From JAGLQA01 sp023135565 (GTDB lineage: Bacteria; Acidobacteriota; Aminicenantia; UBA2199): a stretch of DNA of 28,363 nt. How positions within the stretch are numbered: position 1 is the stretch's first letter; every line of letters begins with the position of its first letter. The translations under genes and the position numbers were made by a program. The DNA is taken from positions 1 to 28,363 of the forward strand of contig DAOWCY010000081.1 in assembly GCA_030639305.1 (NCBI GenBank), written 5' to 3'. The notes below the pieces were generated by a model. The model saw only the letters and a list, made by a program, of their open reading frames with translations. It had not been told where the DNA came from and searched no databases. This document shows positions 16,762 to 24,219 of this stretch, piece after piece.

Positions 16762-16929
16762 TATGATGGGGGGAGAATAATTTTCTTTTTAACGTTTTAG
16801 AGCCTCTTCAATAAAGTGTTTTCAGAAAATAACGGCAAAAAAAAATTAAATTTCCGACTTTAATTTTTTTTGTTTTTTTTATGGAACCGCTGCTCCTAAT
16901 GACAGGTATTTGAGAAAATGGAGCAAAGA

Positions 16930-17313
16930 CTACCGGGTTTGGGGATACTCTTTGTCCTGTCCGGCTTTGTAATCACGGTATTGGCGGGGGGGCATGCCAA
17001 AATGTTTTTTAAAGACCCGGATAAAATAGTCGGAGGTAGAGAAACCCAATATCCCGGCTATTTTTTTTACGATCAGGTTACTGTCTTTTTGCATTAAAGA
17101 TGCGGCGCGCAGCATCTTTTCCCGGACAATAAATTTCCCGGGTGTAATTTTTCTATGAATTTTGAAACTTTTTATCAGGTGCATTTTACTGATGCCGAAT
17201 TTTTTTGCAATATTTTCGACTGTTAAGGTTTTCAAGTTTTCCAGGGGACAAGCCAGGGTATAATCCACTACGCGATTACATAACTCTTTTCCGTTTTTTT
17301 TCCGATTCGTCAT
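16930..17313 (-). CDS. Minimal AraC/XylS-type transcriptional regulator
   Basis: The 127-residue protein is little more than an AraC DNA-binding domain. The first helix-turn-helix is at about 28-60 (LTVENIAKKFGISKMHLIKSF). The second is at about 77-112 (IAGILGFSTSDYFIRVFKKHFGMPPRQYR), matching the family signature GFSSxSYFxRxFKKxxGxTPxxYR. There is no N-terminal sensor domain, so it resembles stand-alone SoxS/MarA-like members controlled by abundance. It lies on the same strand as and upstream of the ABC operon. Four AAAAAAGTAAAC boxes surround it, two on each side, which suggests control of itself and of the operon. No Shine-Dalgarno is visible before the ATG; the 93-bp repeated element occupies its 5' flank from 17326. 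Confidence 0.88.
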   Translation of the reverse strand: MTNRKKNGKELCNRVVDYTLACPLENLKTLTVENIAKKFGISKMHLIKSFKIHRKITPGKFIVREKMLRAASLMQKDSNLIVKKIAGILGFSTSDYFIRVFKKHFGMPPRQYRDYKAGQDKEYPQTR

Positions 17314-17325
17314 TTTATTACAATT

Positions 17326-17418
17326 TATGCCATTACATGGCGGTAATGAACAACATGTCCTATATATTTCAAGTTCCCATCGTCAGGTGGTTTTTTTTTC
17401 AAGCTTAGTCTTGAAAAA
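17326..17418 (+). repeat. 93-bp repeated element with intrinsic-terminator hairpin, copy 1
   Basis: It aligns without gaps to 25604-25696: the first 33 bases are identical, the next part is variable, and then comes a stem CCATC-GTCA-GGTGG followed by nine T. In the other copy the stem is CCACC-GTTT-GGTGG, so pairing is kept by a G-U to G-C change. A second inverted repeat TTTTTTCAAG-CTTAGT-CTTGAAAAAA ends the copy. Alternative pairings CATTAC/GTAATG and ACATG/CATGT overlap in the conserved 5' block. The T-tract shows transcription on the plus strand, antisense to the regulator gene next to it. Confidence 0.7.
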
Positions 17419-17479
17419 ACACTATAAAATCTTGAGAACATGGTATTAATAACATAAAAAAGATAAAATTAAAATACAT

Positions 17480-17491
17480 AAAAAAGTAAAC
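17480..17491 (+). promoter_or_regulatory. Operator-like box 3 (AAAAAAGTAAAC)
   Basis: Third perfect copy of the 12-mer, about 170 bp upstream of the AraC-type gene start, followed by CGATT as in the extended consensus. Confidence 0.45.
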
Positions 17492-17668
17492 GATTCTTTT
17501 CCACCTGCACTCTAAGTCAAAACCATTATTATAAGATGATTGTCGAATTTTTTTGGCGGATTCCCGGACTGGAATTTTTAAGGTTTCCAGGAAAATTTAC
17601 CGGGAAAAAACTACTGGTTTTATTGTTATAGATGAATCTCCGGCTTAATATATTTTAAATATAATACT

Positions 17669-17680
17669 GTTTACTTTTTT
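17669..17680 (-). promoter_or_regulatory. Operator-like box 4 (inverted AAAAAAGTAAAC)
   Basis: Fourth perfect copy, inverted relative to box 3. Boxes 3 and 4 span 201 bp and boxes 1 and 2 span 188 bp, so the two pairs have nearly the same geometry on either side of the regulator. Confidence 0.45.
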
Positions 17681-17701
17681 AATGATTCATTTTTATAAAA
17701 A

Positions 17702-17742
17702 GCGGGCGGCGTCCGCACCCTAAATAAGGGGCTGGGGAATTT
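17702..17742. repeat. REP-like repeat, GGGCGGCGTCCGCACCCT family
   Basis: Shares GGGCGG, GTCCGCACCCT and GGGAATTT in the same order with 24000-24040, and the left part with 23971-23990. GCGGGC/GTCCGC can pair as a short stem. It lies in non-coding DNA, as do its relatives. Confidence 0.6.
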
Positions 17743-17824
17743 CAAGTACACCCAGGTCGGCCGGAAAACTTGTTTTTTCAGCAAACGGGATTTCGCGAAC
17801 TCTATCGCTTTCCCTGCCGGGTGA

Positions 17825-17900
17825 CGCCCCCATTGAGTTTGTTGTTGGGGGCCAGCGGCATACCGCCCCCATTAAATTGAAGTTGGGGGCCTCGGCATAC
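17825..17900. repeat. Two tandem 37-39 bp hairpin units
   Basis: Unit 1 (17825-17863) and unit 2 (17864-17900) both start CGCCCCCATT, have an A/T-rich centre, then GTTGGGGGCC and end CGGCATAC. Each unit folds as GCCCCCA/TTGGGGGC. Only the centre and a 2-bp indel differ, so this is a recent local duplication of a hairpin element. The frame across it (17720-17911) looks like a repeat translation and not a gene. Confidence 0.65.
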
Positions 17901-17909
17901 CGAACCTCC

Positions 17910-17929
17910 AAAAAAGTTTGAACAAAACT
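17910..17929. repeat. Partial copy of the 55-bp dispersed repeat
   Basis: Contains AAAAAGTTTGAACAAAACTT, the right end of the 55-bp repeat found at 19-73 and 5122-5176; the GC-rich left hairpin is absent here. Confidence 0.6.
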
Positions 17930-18009
17930 TCTTATTATTTAAAATCAAAAGAGGCCCCTGCTGCGAAGCGGCTCATAGGCTGCCCGCGCCGCCCCTCATT
18001 GCCCCCCGC

Positions 18010-18038
18010 GGGGGCAGGAGCACGAAGCCCCTGCCCCC
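18010..18038 (-). terminator. GC-rich hairpin downstream of the secreted MBL-fold gene
   Basis: GGGGGCAGG (18010-18018) pairs perfectly with CCTGCCCCC (18030-18038), about 20 bp after the stop of the gene ending at 18058. An overlapping competing stem GCCCCC/GGGGGC lies at 18001-18015. No U-run follows on the minus strand, so it may act as a Rho-dependent end or as a REP-type 3' structure. Confidence 0.4.
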
Positions 18039-18057
18039 TGGATTTATTTATCGTTTA

Positions 18058-21000
18058 TTAATTACCGATAGTGTCGCTAATTTCGCTGCCGCCCGAATCC
18101 CAGAGATAACCGGTTTTTGTAATACCGTTCACCGTGATGGTGAAAGAATAGGGATCGTCCCGGGTGGCCTTGGTAGAGAAAGTGATCTGACCGTTTGAGT
18201 CGGTGGTATCCGAGTCGGTGCCTGGAACGGAACCGCTCCAGGTGACATCCACCACAGCCCCTTCTACCGGGCTGCCGTTGGAGGTGACTGTAATGGTGGC
18301 ATAGGGGGTGGTTTTACCCCTGACTGTAGTGGCGCTCAGGGAGATGGTGTTGATCATGTATTCGATCACTACGGCTTCGCTGGTAAAGGAGTATTCGGCG
18401 GAAGTGGCGGTGTTATTGGAAGCGTCGGTGGATTTTACCACATAGTAATAGGTAGTGTCCGGGGTCAGGTTGGTCAGGTTGAGACTGTGGCCGGTGACCA
18501 TGCTGTTGTCGTAAGAAGAACCGGTGTAATTACCGGGAGAGGTGCCGTACAGAACTTCGGAATCGGAATCTTCGTCGGTAGTCCATCCGATGGTGGCGCT
18601 GTTAGTGGTAATCGCCGATTCTACCACACCGGAGATGACGGGCGGAGTAGTGTCGCCGCCGCCGGACTGGGTCTGGGGATCGCCGTTACTGCCCATCACC
18701 GCCCAATCTGTGTAAGTGTCGGAGTCGGTAAGTGGGTTAGTGCGGTAAATGGAACTTCCTGTAGGCGCGGTGGGGTCGGTGACGCTGCCCCAACCGACTG
18801 GAATACCGGCTGTGGCTCCGCCTTCCCAGGCAACCGCGTCTACTTCTTCAGCGGAATCGTTTTTCAAGATCAAGGTTTCGCCGTCGTTGTTCAGCAGGGG
18901 TATGGAACCGTAAAGGTCGGCGTCGAAACCGTACAGGGCATTAAACCCAGTGCTGTCGTGGGCTGCGGTGAGATAAGTACCGGCAGCGATGGTGGTGCCG
19001 GCCGGGAAAGTGTAGGTGGTGCCGGTGCCGTTGTTATCCGTGATGGTCCAACCGCCTATATCTATAGTGCTTGCGGTGTTGTTGTAGAGTTCGATCCACT
19101 CTTCGTCAGCATCGGTGCCCGGTGTGTCGTAGAAAATCTCGCTGAATACTACAGCCGGAGGGCCGCTCATGGCCTGGGTTTGGGGGTCGCCGTTACCGCT
19201 CATCACCGCCCAATCGGTGTAGCTGCCCGAGTCGGTGAGGGGGTTGGTGCGGTAAATGGAACTACCTGTAGGCGCGCTGGGATCGGTTGAACTGCCCCAA
19301 TCGCCGGGGATACCGGCTGCTGCTCCGCCTTCCCAGGCCACTGCATCTACTAATACGGCGGAACCGTCTTCTAACAACAAGGTATCGCCGTCGTTGTTCA
19401 GCAGGGGTATAGAACCGTAAAGATCGGCGTCGTAACCGTATATGGCGTTAAACCCGGCGCTGTTGTGGGCCACGGTGAAATAGGCGCCTGCCGCAATGGT
19501 GGTGCCTAAGGGGAACGTGTAGGTGGCGCCTTCGCCGTTGTTGTCGCTGATGGTCCAGCCGCCGACGTCCACGGCGCTGCCGGAGTTGTTGTAGAGTTCG
19601 ATCCATTCTTCGTCGGCGTCGGTGCCGGGGGTGTCGTAGAAAATTTCGCTAAATACGATGGCCGGTGCGCTGGGGCCGGAACCCTGGGTTTGCGGATCGC
19701 CGTTGCTGCCTGCGACGCCCCAGTCGGCATAGCTGTCGGTGTCGATAAAATCTAAGCGGTAAATAGAACTGCCTGTAGAGGCGATGGGGTCGGTGGCGCT
19801 GCCCCAGGTGGCGGGAATACCGGCTGTGGCGCCGCCTTCCCAGGCAACCGCGTCTACTTCTACGGCGGAACCGTCTTTCAAGATCAGGGTATCGCCGTCG
19901 TTGTTCAGGGCAGGTAACGTGCCGTAAAGGTCTGCATCGAAACCGTACAGGGCATTAAACCCGGCGCTGTCGGCAGCCACGGTAAGATAGGTGCCTGCCG
20001 CGATGGAGGTGCCTCCGGGGAAAGTATAAGTGCCGCCGGTACCGTTGTTGTCGGTGATGGTCCAGCCGCTTAAGTCAACCGTGGAACCGGAATCGTTATA
20101 GATTTCGAACCACTCTTCGATGGCGTCGGTGCCCGGTGTGTCATAAAAGACTTCGCTGAACATGACCGTTCCGCCGCTGCCGGTAGAAGCGGTAGTAAAA
20201 GAGTATTCCATGGAGGTAGTGGTGTTGCTGCCGGCATCGGTGGATTCCACCTGGTAATAGTAAGTGGTGTTCTCAGTTAAACCGGTTAAGGGTAGGCTGT
20301 GGGTATACACCATGGTGGCATCGCTGACAGTGTCGGTATAGCTGCCGGAAGCGGTGCCGTACCTGACTAAAGAATCGGCGGTTTCGTTGGTGGTCCAGGC
20401 TATGTCAGCCGAGGTCAGGGTGACATTTTCCGTGTGCACGTTGGAAATAATCGGGGCCGGATCGCCACTGGTGTTTTCATCTAAATTAAACGCGGCGGGA
20501 AGACCGGCTGCGCTTCTTTCGTCCGGGCCGCTGCTGACGGCGCCGGTAGCGCTGACATTATAGGTAAGCAGGCCGTCTGTGGTAATCACGATGTCGCCTA
20601 CGCAGTATCCGGCAAAACTGGTGGTGCTGCCTGCCGGGTCGCCTTCCTGGGTTTGCAGCACTAAGGCCGGTGGCGCCGTAACGCATACCGCCTGGGCCAG
20701 CAGTACGTTTTCCACCACATCGATCCTGGGATGATACCAGCCCGAACCCTGGTTATCGCCTACGCAAACCGGGGCTATCGCCGGGGTGAGCAGGTTCATG
20801 TAGTCTGAATTGGTGCTGCTTTCGCTGCCGTGGTGGGAAACGTGAGCCACTTCTACGCCGTAGGAAGAGAGCATGGGGTAAGCGCCTCCGGGCATAATGG
20901 CCTGCACCAGCGGGGTTTCGATATTGACCTGGCTGGTGCTCCTGCCGGTGCATTCATAGTCGTCGCTGCCGCCGCCCACATCGCCGGTGACTAAGAAGTC

Positions 21001-21576
21001 GAAATCACCGTACTGGATGAGCAAACAGATGGAGCGGTCGTTTTCATTAAGCTGGCCGTCGGGGATAGCGCCAACGCCGATGACCGAACCGTCGACCGCC
21101 ACACAGGTAGCGGTTGCGCCGCCGCCTAAGTTGATGGTCTGTCCTAAGGCCATGGTGGTCACGCCGCCGGCCGTGGTGCCGTCCGCGGCATCGAAGAAAT
21201 CCTGCACATAGACGTTATAGTAATCGCTTCCGTTGACATAGACGTTGAGTGCGTCGTAGCCGTAGTTCATGGTTTCGGTCAAGCCCATAAAATGGTCTGT
21301 GTGCATATGGGACGCAATGACGTAATCAAAAGCCTGGGAAGTATCGATGCCTATGCTTTGCAAGTAGGGTATTACTTCTGTGGTGCCTTTGAATTCGTAA
21401 CCGCCGTCGTATAAAAGGGTGGTGCCGTCGGGCCCGATAATCAAGGTGCTCTGTCCCTGCTGCACGTTGATGTAATGAATCTCGAGATTCTGTGCCCACA
21501 TGGCGCTGCTGAACACGGTTAGTATCATCACTATCAGCAGTGTGGGGATAAGTTTTCTTAAACTAATTTTTTTCAT
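18058..21576 (-). CDS. Secreted metallo-beta-lactamase-fold protein with three lamin-tail and two FnIII-like domains
   Basis: The 1172-residue protein begins with a classical signal peptide (basic start, hydrophobic core, cut near AQN at 28-30). An MBL hydrolase domain of the ComEC type follows (about 30-300), with SHMHTDH (His90, His92, Asp94, His95), GDVGGG and VSHHGSESSTNS. Next come a fibronectin-III-like domain (SADIAWTTNETADSLVRYG), three lamin-tail domains about 165 residues apart, each starting FSE(V/I)FYDTPGTDA and closing near GDPQTQ, a second FnIII-like domain, and a C-terminal Ig-like module ending SEISDTIGN. Extracellular MBL proteins of this kind are thought to be nucleases or phosphodiesterases, and lamin-tail domains often accompany them; the substrate is unproven. 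Strong Shine-Dalgarno (AAGGAG). Divergent from the subtilisin gene at 22028, with which it shares an operator-rich upstream region and a related C-terminal module. Confidence 0.9.
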   Translation of the reverse strand: MKKISLRKLIPTLLIVMILTVFSSAMWAQNLEIHYINVQQGQSTLIIGPDGTTLLYDGGYEFKGTTEVIPYLQSIGIDTSQAFDYVIASHMHTDHFMGLTETMNYGYDALNVYVNGSDYYNVYVQDFFDAADGTTAGGVTTMALGQTINLGGGATATCVAVDGSVIGVGAIPDGQLNENDRSICLLIQYGDFDFLVTGDVGGGSDDYECTGRSTSQVNIETPLVQAIMPGGAYPMLSSYGVEVAHVSHHGSESSTNSDYMNLLTPAIAPVCVGDNQGSGWYHPRIDVVENVLLAQAVCVTAPPALVLQTQEGDPAGSTTSFAGYCVGDIVITTDGLLTYNVSATGAVSSGPDERSAAGLPAAFNLDENTSGDPAPIISNVHTENVTLTSADIAWTTNETADSLVRYGTASGSYTDTVSDATMVYTHSLPLTGLTENTTYYYQVESTDAGSNTTTSMEYSFTTASTGSGGTVMFSEVFYDTPGTDAIEEWFEIYNDSGSTVDLSGWTITDNNGTGGTYTFPGGTSIAAGTYLTVAADSAGFNALYGFDADLYGTLPALNNDGDTLILKDGSAVEVDAVAWEGGATAGIPATWGSATDPIASTGSSIYRLDFIDTDSYADWGVAGSNGDPQTQGSGPSAPAIVFSEIFYDTPGTDADEEWIELYNNSGSAVDVGGWTISDNNGEGATYTFPLGTTIAAGAYFTVAHNSAGFNAIYGYDADLYGSIPLLNNDGDTLLLEDGSAVLVDAVAWEGGAAAGIPGDWGSSTDPSAPTGSSIYRTNPLTDSGSYTDWAVMSGNGDPQTQAMSGPPAVVFSEIFYDTPGTDADEEWIELYNNTASTIDIGGWTITDNNGTGTTYTFPAGTTIAAGTYLTAAHDSTGFNALYGFDADLYGSIPLLNNDGETLILKNDSAEEVDAVAWEGGATAGIPVGWGSVTDPTAPTGSSIYRTNPLTDSDTYTDWAVMGSNGDPQTQSGGGDTTPPVISGVVESAITTNSATIGWTTDEDSDSEVLYGTSPGNYTGSSYDNSMVTGHSLNLTNLTPDTTYYYVVKSTDASNNTATSAEYSFTSEAVVIEYMINTISLSATTVRGKTTPYATITVTSNGSPVEGAVVDVTWSGSVPGTDSDTTDSNGQITFSTKATRDDPYSFTITVNGITKTGYLWDSGGSEISDTIGN
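18670..20170 (-). repeat. Three in-gene DNA repeats encoding lamin-tail domains
   Basis: Three units of about 500 bp, beginning near 20170, 19660 and 19150 on the minus strand, encode near-identical lamin-tail domains. Each includes GGWTI or SGWTI, AGFNA(L/I)YG(F/Y)DADLYG and NNDG(D/E)T. The nucleotide similarity is also high (for example the AACGACGGCGA stretches), pointing to recent duplication or gene conversion. Unit borders are approximate. Confidence 0.75.
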
Positions 21577-21715
21577 CTTTTTTCTCCTTATTTCGCCGCA
21601 CTAAGCCATAGCTGCGGCGATGGGAATTTTTTTCTTTCTTACATTTTAAACCACAGGAATGAGAAATCAATACATCAAAAGTTCTATTTTTGGTTGTACA
21701 GCGGGTTTGGAAAAA

Positions 21716-21731
21716 TACAACTAAAGTTGTA
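21716..21731. promoter_or_regulatory. Operator palindrome TACAACT-AA-AGTTGTA
   Basis: Perfect 7-bp arms with a 2-bp spacer, 140 bp upstream of the minus-strand gene start at 21576. A 16-bp palindrome of this form is typical of a dimeric repressor or activator site. Confidence 0.55.
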
Positions 21732-21868
21732 AAAGTTTAGAGAAACTTAAGATAAAACTAAAGAAGAGTTAAGCAATAGCCTTAATTCTATAGTGTCTTG
21801 CCGATGTCCGCAAATTATGAAAATTGCCGGAAGTTGTATTTCCGGTACTATGGAGCGCAGTTTTTTTA

Positions 21869-21884
21869 TACAACTTTAGTTGTA
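21869..21884. promoter_or_regulatory. Operator palindrome TACAACT-TT-AGTTGTA
   Basis: Same arms as the site at 21716 with spacer TT, flanked by A and T to make an 18-bp symmetric site, about 145 bp upstream of the subtilisin start. It stands at nearly the same distance from its gene as the other palindrome does from its own. Confidence 0.55.
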
Positions 21885-22027
21885 TGTCTAAAAAAAGACG
21901 TACAACCAATTTTACTACTTTAGTCCGATTGTTTCCCTATAAAACGATGTTATTATATTGCTGCCATGAAAATAACAAAAAGAAAAGGCTTAGTAACAAA
22001 ACTAATAATCTATATAAGGAGCGTAAT

Positions 22028-23935
22028 ATGAAAAAATTCAACTTTTCAAAAAAATTATTGTTAGCAATTACTCTATTGGTTTTTGCTTTAGGTTTTACCG
22101 GCAGCACGGTTTTTTCTTCTGTCCAAAAAACGATGACCCCTGGACAGGAGGGGATGAAACTTAACACGATCCCCGCGCAGGCAAAACTTGCCTCCACCTC
22201 GGGCCGTTACCTGGTCATGTTCAAACAGGCGCCCGGTAATGCGGGAAAAGATATGGTAAAAGGTCATGGCGCCACAGTCAAACGCGCTTATAAGCTTGTC
22301 CCGGCATTGGCTATTTCATCCGATGCGGCAGCGGCCAACGCCATCGCCAATAACCCCAATGTGGCATTTGTCGAAGAAGATCAGCTTCGTTATGCAACTG
22401 CCGACGTACAGCCCTGGGGAATCGGCGCTGTGAAAGCACCGCAGGCCTGGCCTACCACAACCGGCACAGGTGTTAAGGTATGTGTCATCGACACAGGCAT
22501 CGATTACAATCACACCGACTTAGACGATCTCTACGGCGGCGGTTATGATTTTGTTAACGATGATTCCGATCCCTGGGATGACGCCGGTCACGGCACGCAT
22601 TGTTCCGGGACCATCGCGGCGGAAGCCAACGGTAGCGGCGTAATCGGCGTAGCCTACAATGTAGGTATTTATGCCTGTAAGGTTCTCAATGCCGAAGGAA
22701 GCGGATATGTCAGCGACATCCTGGCCGGAGTCGATTGGGCGGTACAGAACGGTATGCATATCGCCTCATTGAGTCTCGGCGGCAATACCTCCTCTCAAAC
22801 TGAAGAAGACGGTTATCAGGCAGCTTTCGATGCCGGTCTTTTGGTCGTAGTGGCCTCCGGTAATGAAAGCAAAACAAAGGTCGGTTACCCGGCCCGTTAT
22901 TCCAGCACAATTGCCGTCGGCGCCATCGATTCTTTTTTGAATATCGCCGAATTTTCAAATACCGGGGATAATCAAGAAGTAGTAGCGCCCGGCGTGCTGG
23001 TCAAATCCTCAGTTCCCGTGGGCACCGGTTTTGCAAGTTATGCGCAGGTAGATACCACTGTATATGACGGCGTCGGTATGGAATTTTCCGGCACCACCGA
23101 AGGAATTACCGCCACGGCTTATTACTGTAATACAGGCGAGGCAGTCGAAGATTTTCCCGCCGGAGTCAGCGGCAATATCGCCCTGATTTTGCGCGGTGAG
23201 ACCACCTTTGCGGAAAAAACCACTATGGCCATGGATGCAGGCGCAGTGGGTGTGATCATCTATAATAACCTACCGGGAAATTTTGCCGGAACGCTTGGCG
23301 AAGCCGGCGACTGGGCACCGGTGATTTCATTATCCAACGAGGATGGCGAAACCTTAAGATTGCTCGGCACCCCCACGTTAACTTTAGTAAATGCCTCGGA
23401 TGATTTCGATTATTACGACGGCACTTCGATGGCATGCCCGCATGTTGCCGGTGTAGCAGCGCTTATATTTGCAGCCAACCCCGCTTTAACCAATGTGGAA
23501 GTACGGAGTATCTTGAGCAGCTCAGCCACCGACTTAGGCGATGCCGGTTGGGATTCCATTTTCGGTAACGGCTTAGTAAATTCCGAAGCAGCGGCTGCTG
23601 CGGCTGTAAACTGGGGCGCAGGCGGCGACATGTATGTTTCCGATATAGCCATGACGCTGATAAGCCAGGGTTCCGGCGATTCTGCCCGGGCCGTCATCAC
23701 TATCCTGGATGACACAAGCAGCCCCTTATCTAACGCCCAGGTTAATATTTCCTGGAGCGGACTTGTTTCCGGTACCGGTCAAGCAGTAACCGGGGCAGAC
23801 GGTAAAGTCACCTTCACCTCCGCCAAAAGCAGGTCCACCGGGACATTTACCATAACGGTAACAGGTGTTTCCCATGCTTCTTTTACCTACAATGCGGCGC
23901 TCAATGTGGAAACAAGCGATTCGATTTCAAACTGA
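22028..23935 (+). CDS. Secreted subtilisin-family (S8) serine protease with PA domain
   Basis: The start is the ATG at 22028, preceded by AAGGAG; this gives 635 residues. The signal peptide is at 1-30 (KKLLLAITLLVFALGF). A propeptide of the I9 type follows (about 60-120, YLVMFKQAPG to NVAFVEEDQ). The catalytic domain has Asp155 (VIDTGIDYNH), His188 (AGHGTHCSG), the oxyanion-region ASGNE (277-281) and Ser467 (DGTSMACPHVAGVAA). A protease-associated (PA) domain is inserted between the His and Ser blocks (about 343-455), as in lactocepin-like and plant subtilases, and may control substrate access. A C-terminal Ig-like module (about 540-635) begins MYVSDIAMTL and ends ETSDSISN, related to the end of the MBL-fold protein at 18058. 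All triad residues are present, so it should be active outside the cell. Confidence 0.95.
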   Translation: MKKFNFSKKLLLAITLLVFALGFTGSTVFSSVQKTMTPGQEGMKLNTIPAQAKLASTSGRYLVMFKQAPGNAGKDMVKGHGATVKRAYKLVPALAISSDAAAANAIANNPNVAFVEEDQLRYATADVQPWGIGAVKAPQAWPTTTGTGVKVCVIDTGIDYNHTDLDDLYGGGYDFVNDDSDPWDDAGHGTHCSGTIAAEANGSGVIGVAYNVGIYACKVLNAEGSGYVSDILAGVDWAVQNGMHIASLSLGGNTSSQTEEDGYQAAFDAGLLVVVASGNESKTKVGYPARYSSTIAVGAIDSFLNIAEFSNTGDNQEVVAPGVLVKSSVPVGTGFASYAQVDTTVYDGVGMEFSGTTEGITATAYYCNTGEAVEDFPAGVSGNIALILRGETTFAEKTTMAMDAGAVGVIIYNNLPGNFAGTLGEAGDWAPVISLSNEDGETLRLLGTPTLTLVNASDDFDYYDGTSMACPHVAGVAALIFAANPALTNVEVRSILSSSATDLGDAGWDSIFGNGLVNSEAAAAAAVNWGAGGDMYVSDIAMTLISQGSGDSARAVITILDDTSSPLSNAQVNISWSGLVSGTGQAVTGADGKVTFTSAKSRSTGTFTITVTGVSHASFTYNAALNVETSDSISN

Positions 23936-23970
23936 TCTGAAAGTGTTTAGAGTTTCATATTTTCTTCAGG

Positions 23971-24040
23971 CGGGCGGCGCCCGCATCCTATGAGTGCCTG
24001 GGCGGACAGTGTCCGCACCCTCTGAGGGAACAGGGAATTT
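23971..24040. repeat. REP-like repeat, two copies of the GGGCGG family
   Basis: A short copy (23971-23990, CGGGCGGCGCCCGCATCCTA) is followed by a longer one (24000-24040) that matches 17702-17742 in GGGCGG, GTCCGCACCCT and GGGAATTT. They lie directly after the subtilisin gene. Confidence 0.6.
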
Positions 24041-24097
24041 TAGAGAAATCAACGAAAACATATTAGTATGTTTCTTAAGTAAACCTCCATAGGATTT

Positions 24098-24132
24098 AAA
24101 AAAAAAGGGAGCATCTGCTCCCTTTTTTTTTT
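24098..24132. terminator. Strong bidirectional intrinsic terminator
   Basis: GGGAGCA-TC-TGCTCCC forms a perfect 7-bp GC-rich stem, extended by A-T pairs, with A9 before and T10 after. It works on both strands by sequence. It ends the subtilisin transcript about 165 bp after its stop. Confidence 0.88.
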
Positions 24133-24219
24133 GGGTGTAAGAAAGCGGACGGCGTCCTCAATTCGCCGGAGGCAAACCGGTTTGAAATTCGCGAGTCCTT
24201 TTCCTAAACCTGAGTAATA

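Larger units (their letters stand above)
16205..16929. other. 725-bp intergenic region: structured leader plus operator-like repeats
   Basis: No credible gene is present. On the minus strand it is the upstream region of the ABC operon. It holds four consecutive hairpins (16310-16526) and one inverted pair of AAAAAAGTAAAC boxes (16574-16585 and 16750-16761). The remainder near 16790-16900 is A/T-rich and may hold promoters, but no convincing consensus pair stands out. Confidence 0.6.
17314..18057. other. 744-bp intergenic region with repeats and operator-like boxes
   Basis: No credible gene is present. In order it holds the 93-bp element (17326-17418), two AAAAAAGTAAAC boxes in inverted arrangement (17480-17491, 17669-17680), a REP-like GGGCGGCGTCCGC repeat (17702-17742), two tandem 37-39 bp hairpin units (17825-17900), a partial copy of the 55-bp repeat (17910-17929), and a GC-rich hairpin (18010-18038) after the secreted-protein gene. 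Confidence 0.6.
21577..22027. promoter_or_regulatory. Divergent promoter region with TACAAC operator cluster
   Basis: The 451-bp gap between the two divergent secreted-protein genes has no credible gene; the open frame reaching back to 21824 lacks a ribosome site. It carries two palindromes with arms TACAACT/AGTTGTA and three extra half sites (GTTGTA at 21693-21698 and 21833-21838; TACAAC at 21901-21906). This spacing across the whole region suggests a shared regulator for both genes. Confidence 0.55.

Noticed and set aside
17812..17905. Possible CRISPR-like array
   Set aside because: Only two units are present, adjacent without spacers, and each is a self-complementary hairpin; no cas genes are in the window.
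17720..17911. 63-codon minus-strand frame
   Set aside because: It covers the REP-like repeat and tandem hairpin units and shows no ribosome site or protein-like pattern.
18487..19290. 267-codon open frame on the plus strand inside the lamin-tail gene
   Set aside because: It is antisense to the repeat-rich secreted-protein gene, has a low-complexity Gly/Val composition that follows from the repeats, and lacks a ribosome site.
21824..22027. Upstream 68-codon extension of the subtilisin frame
   Set aside because: It precedes a clear signal peptide and Shine-Dalgarno at 22028 and overlaps the operator palindrome at 21869.
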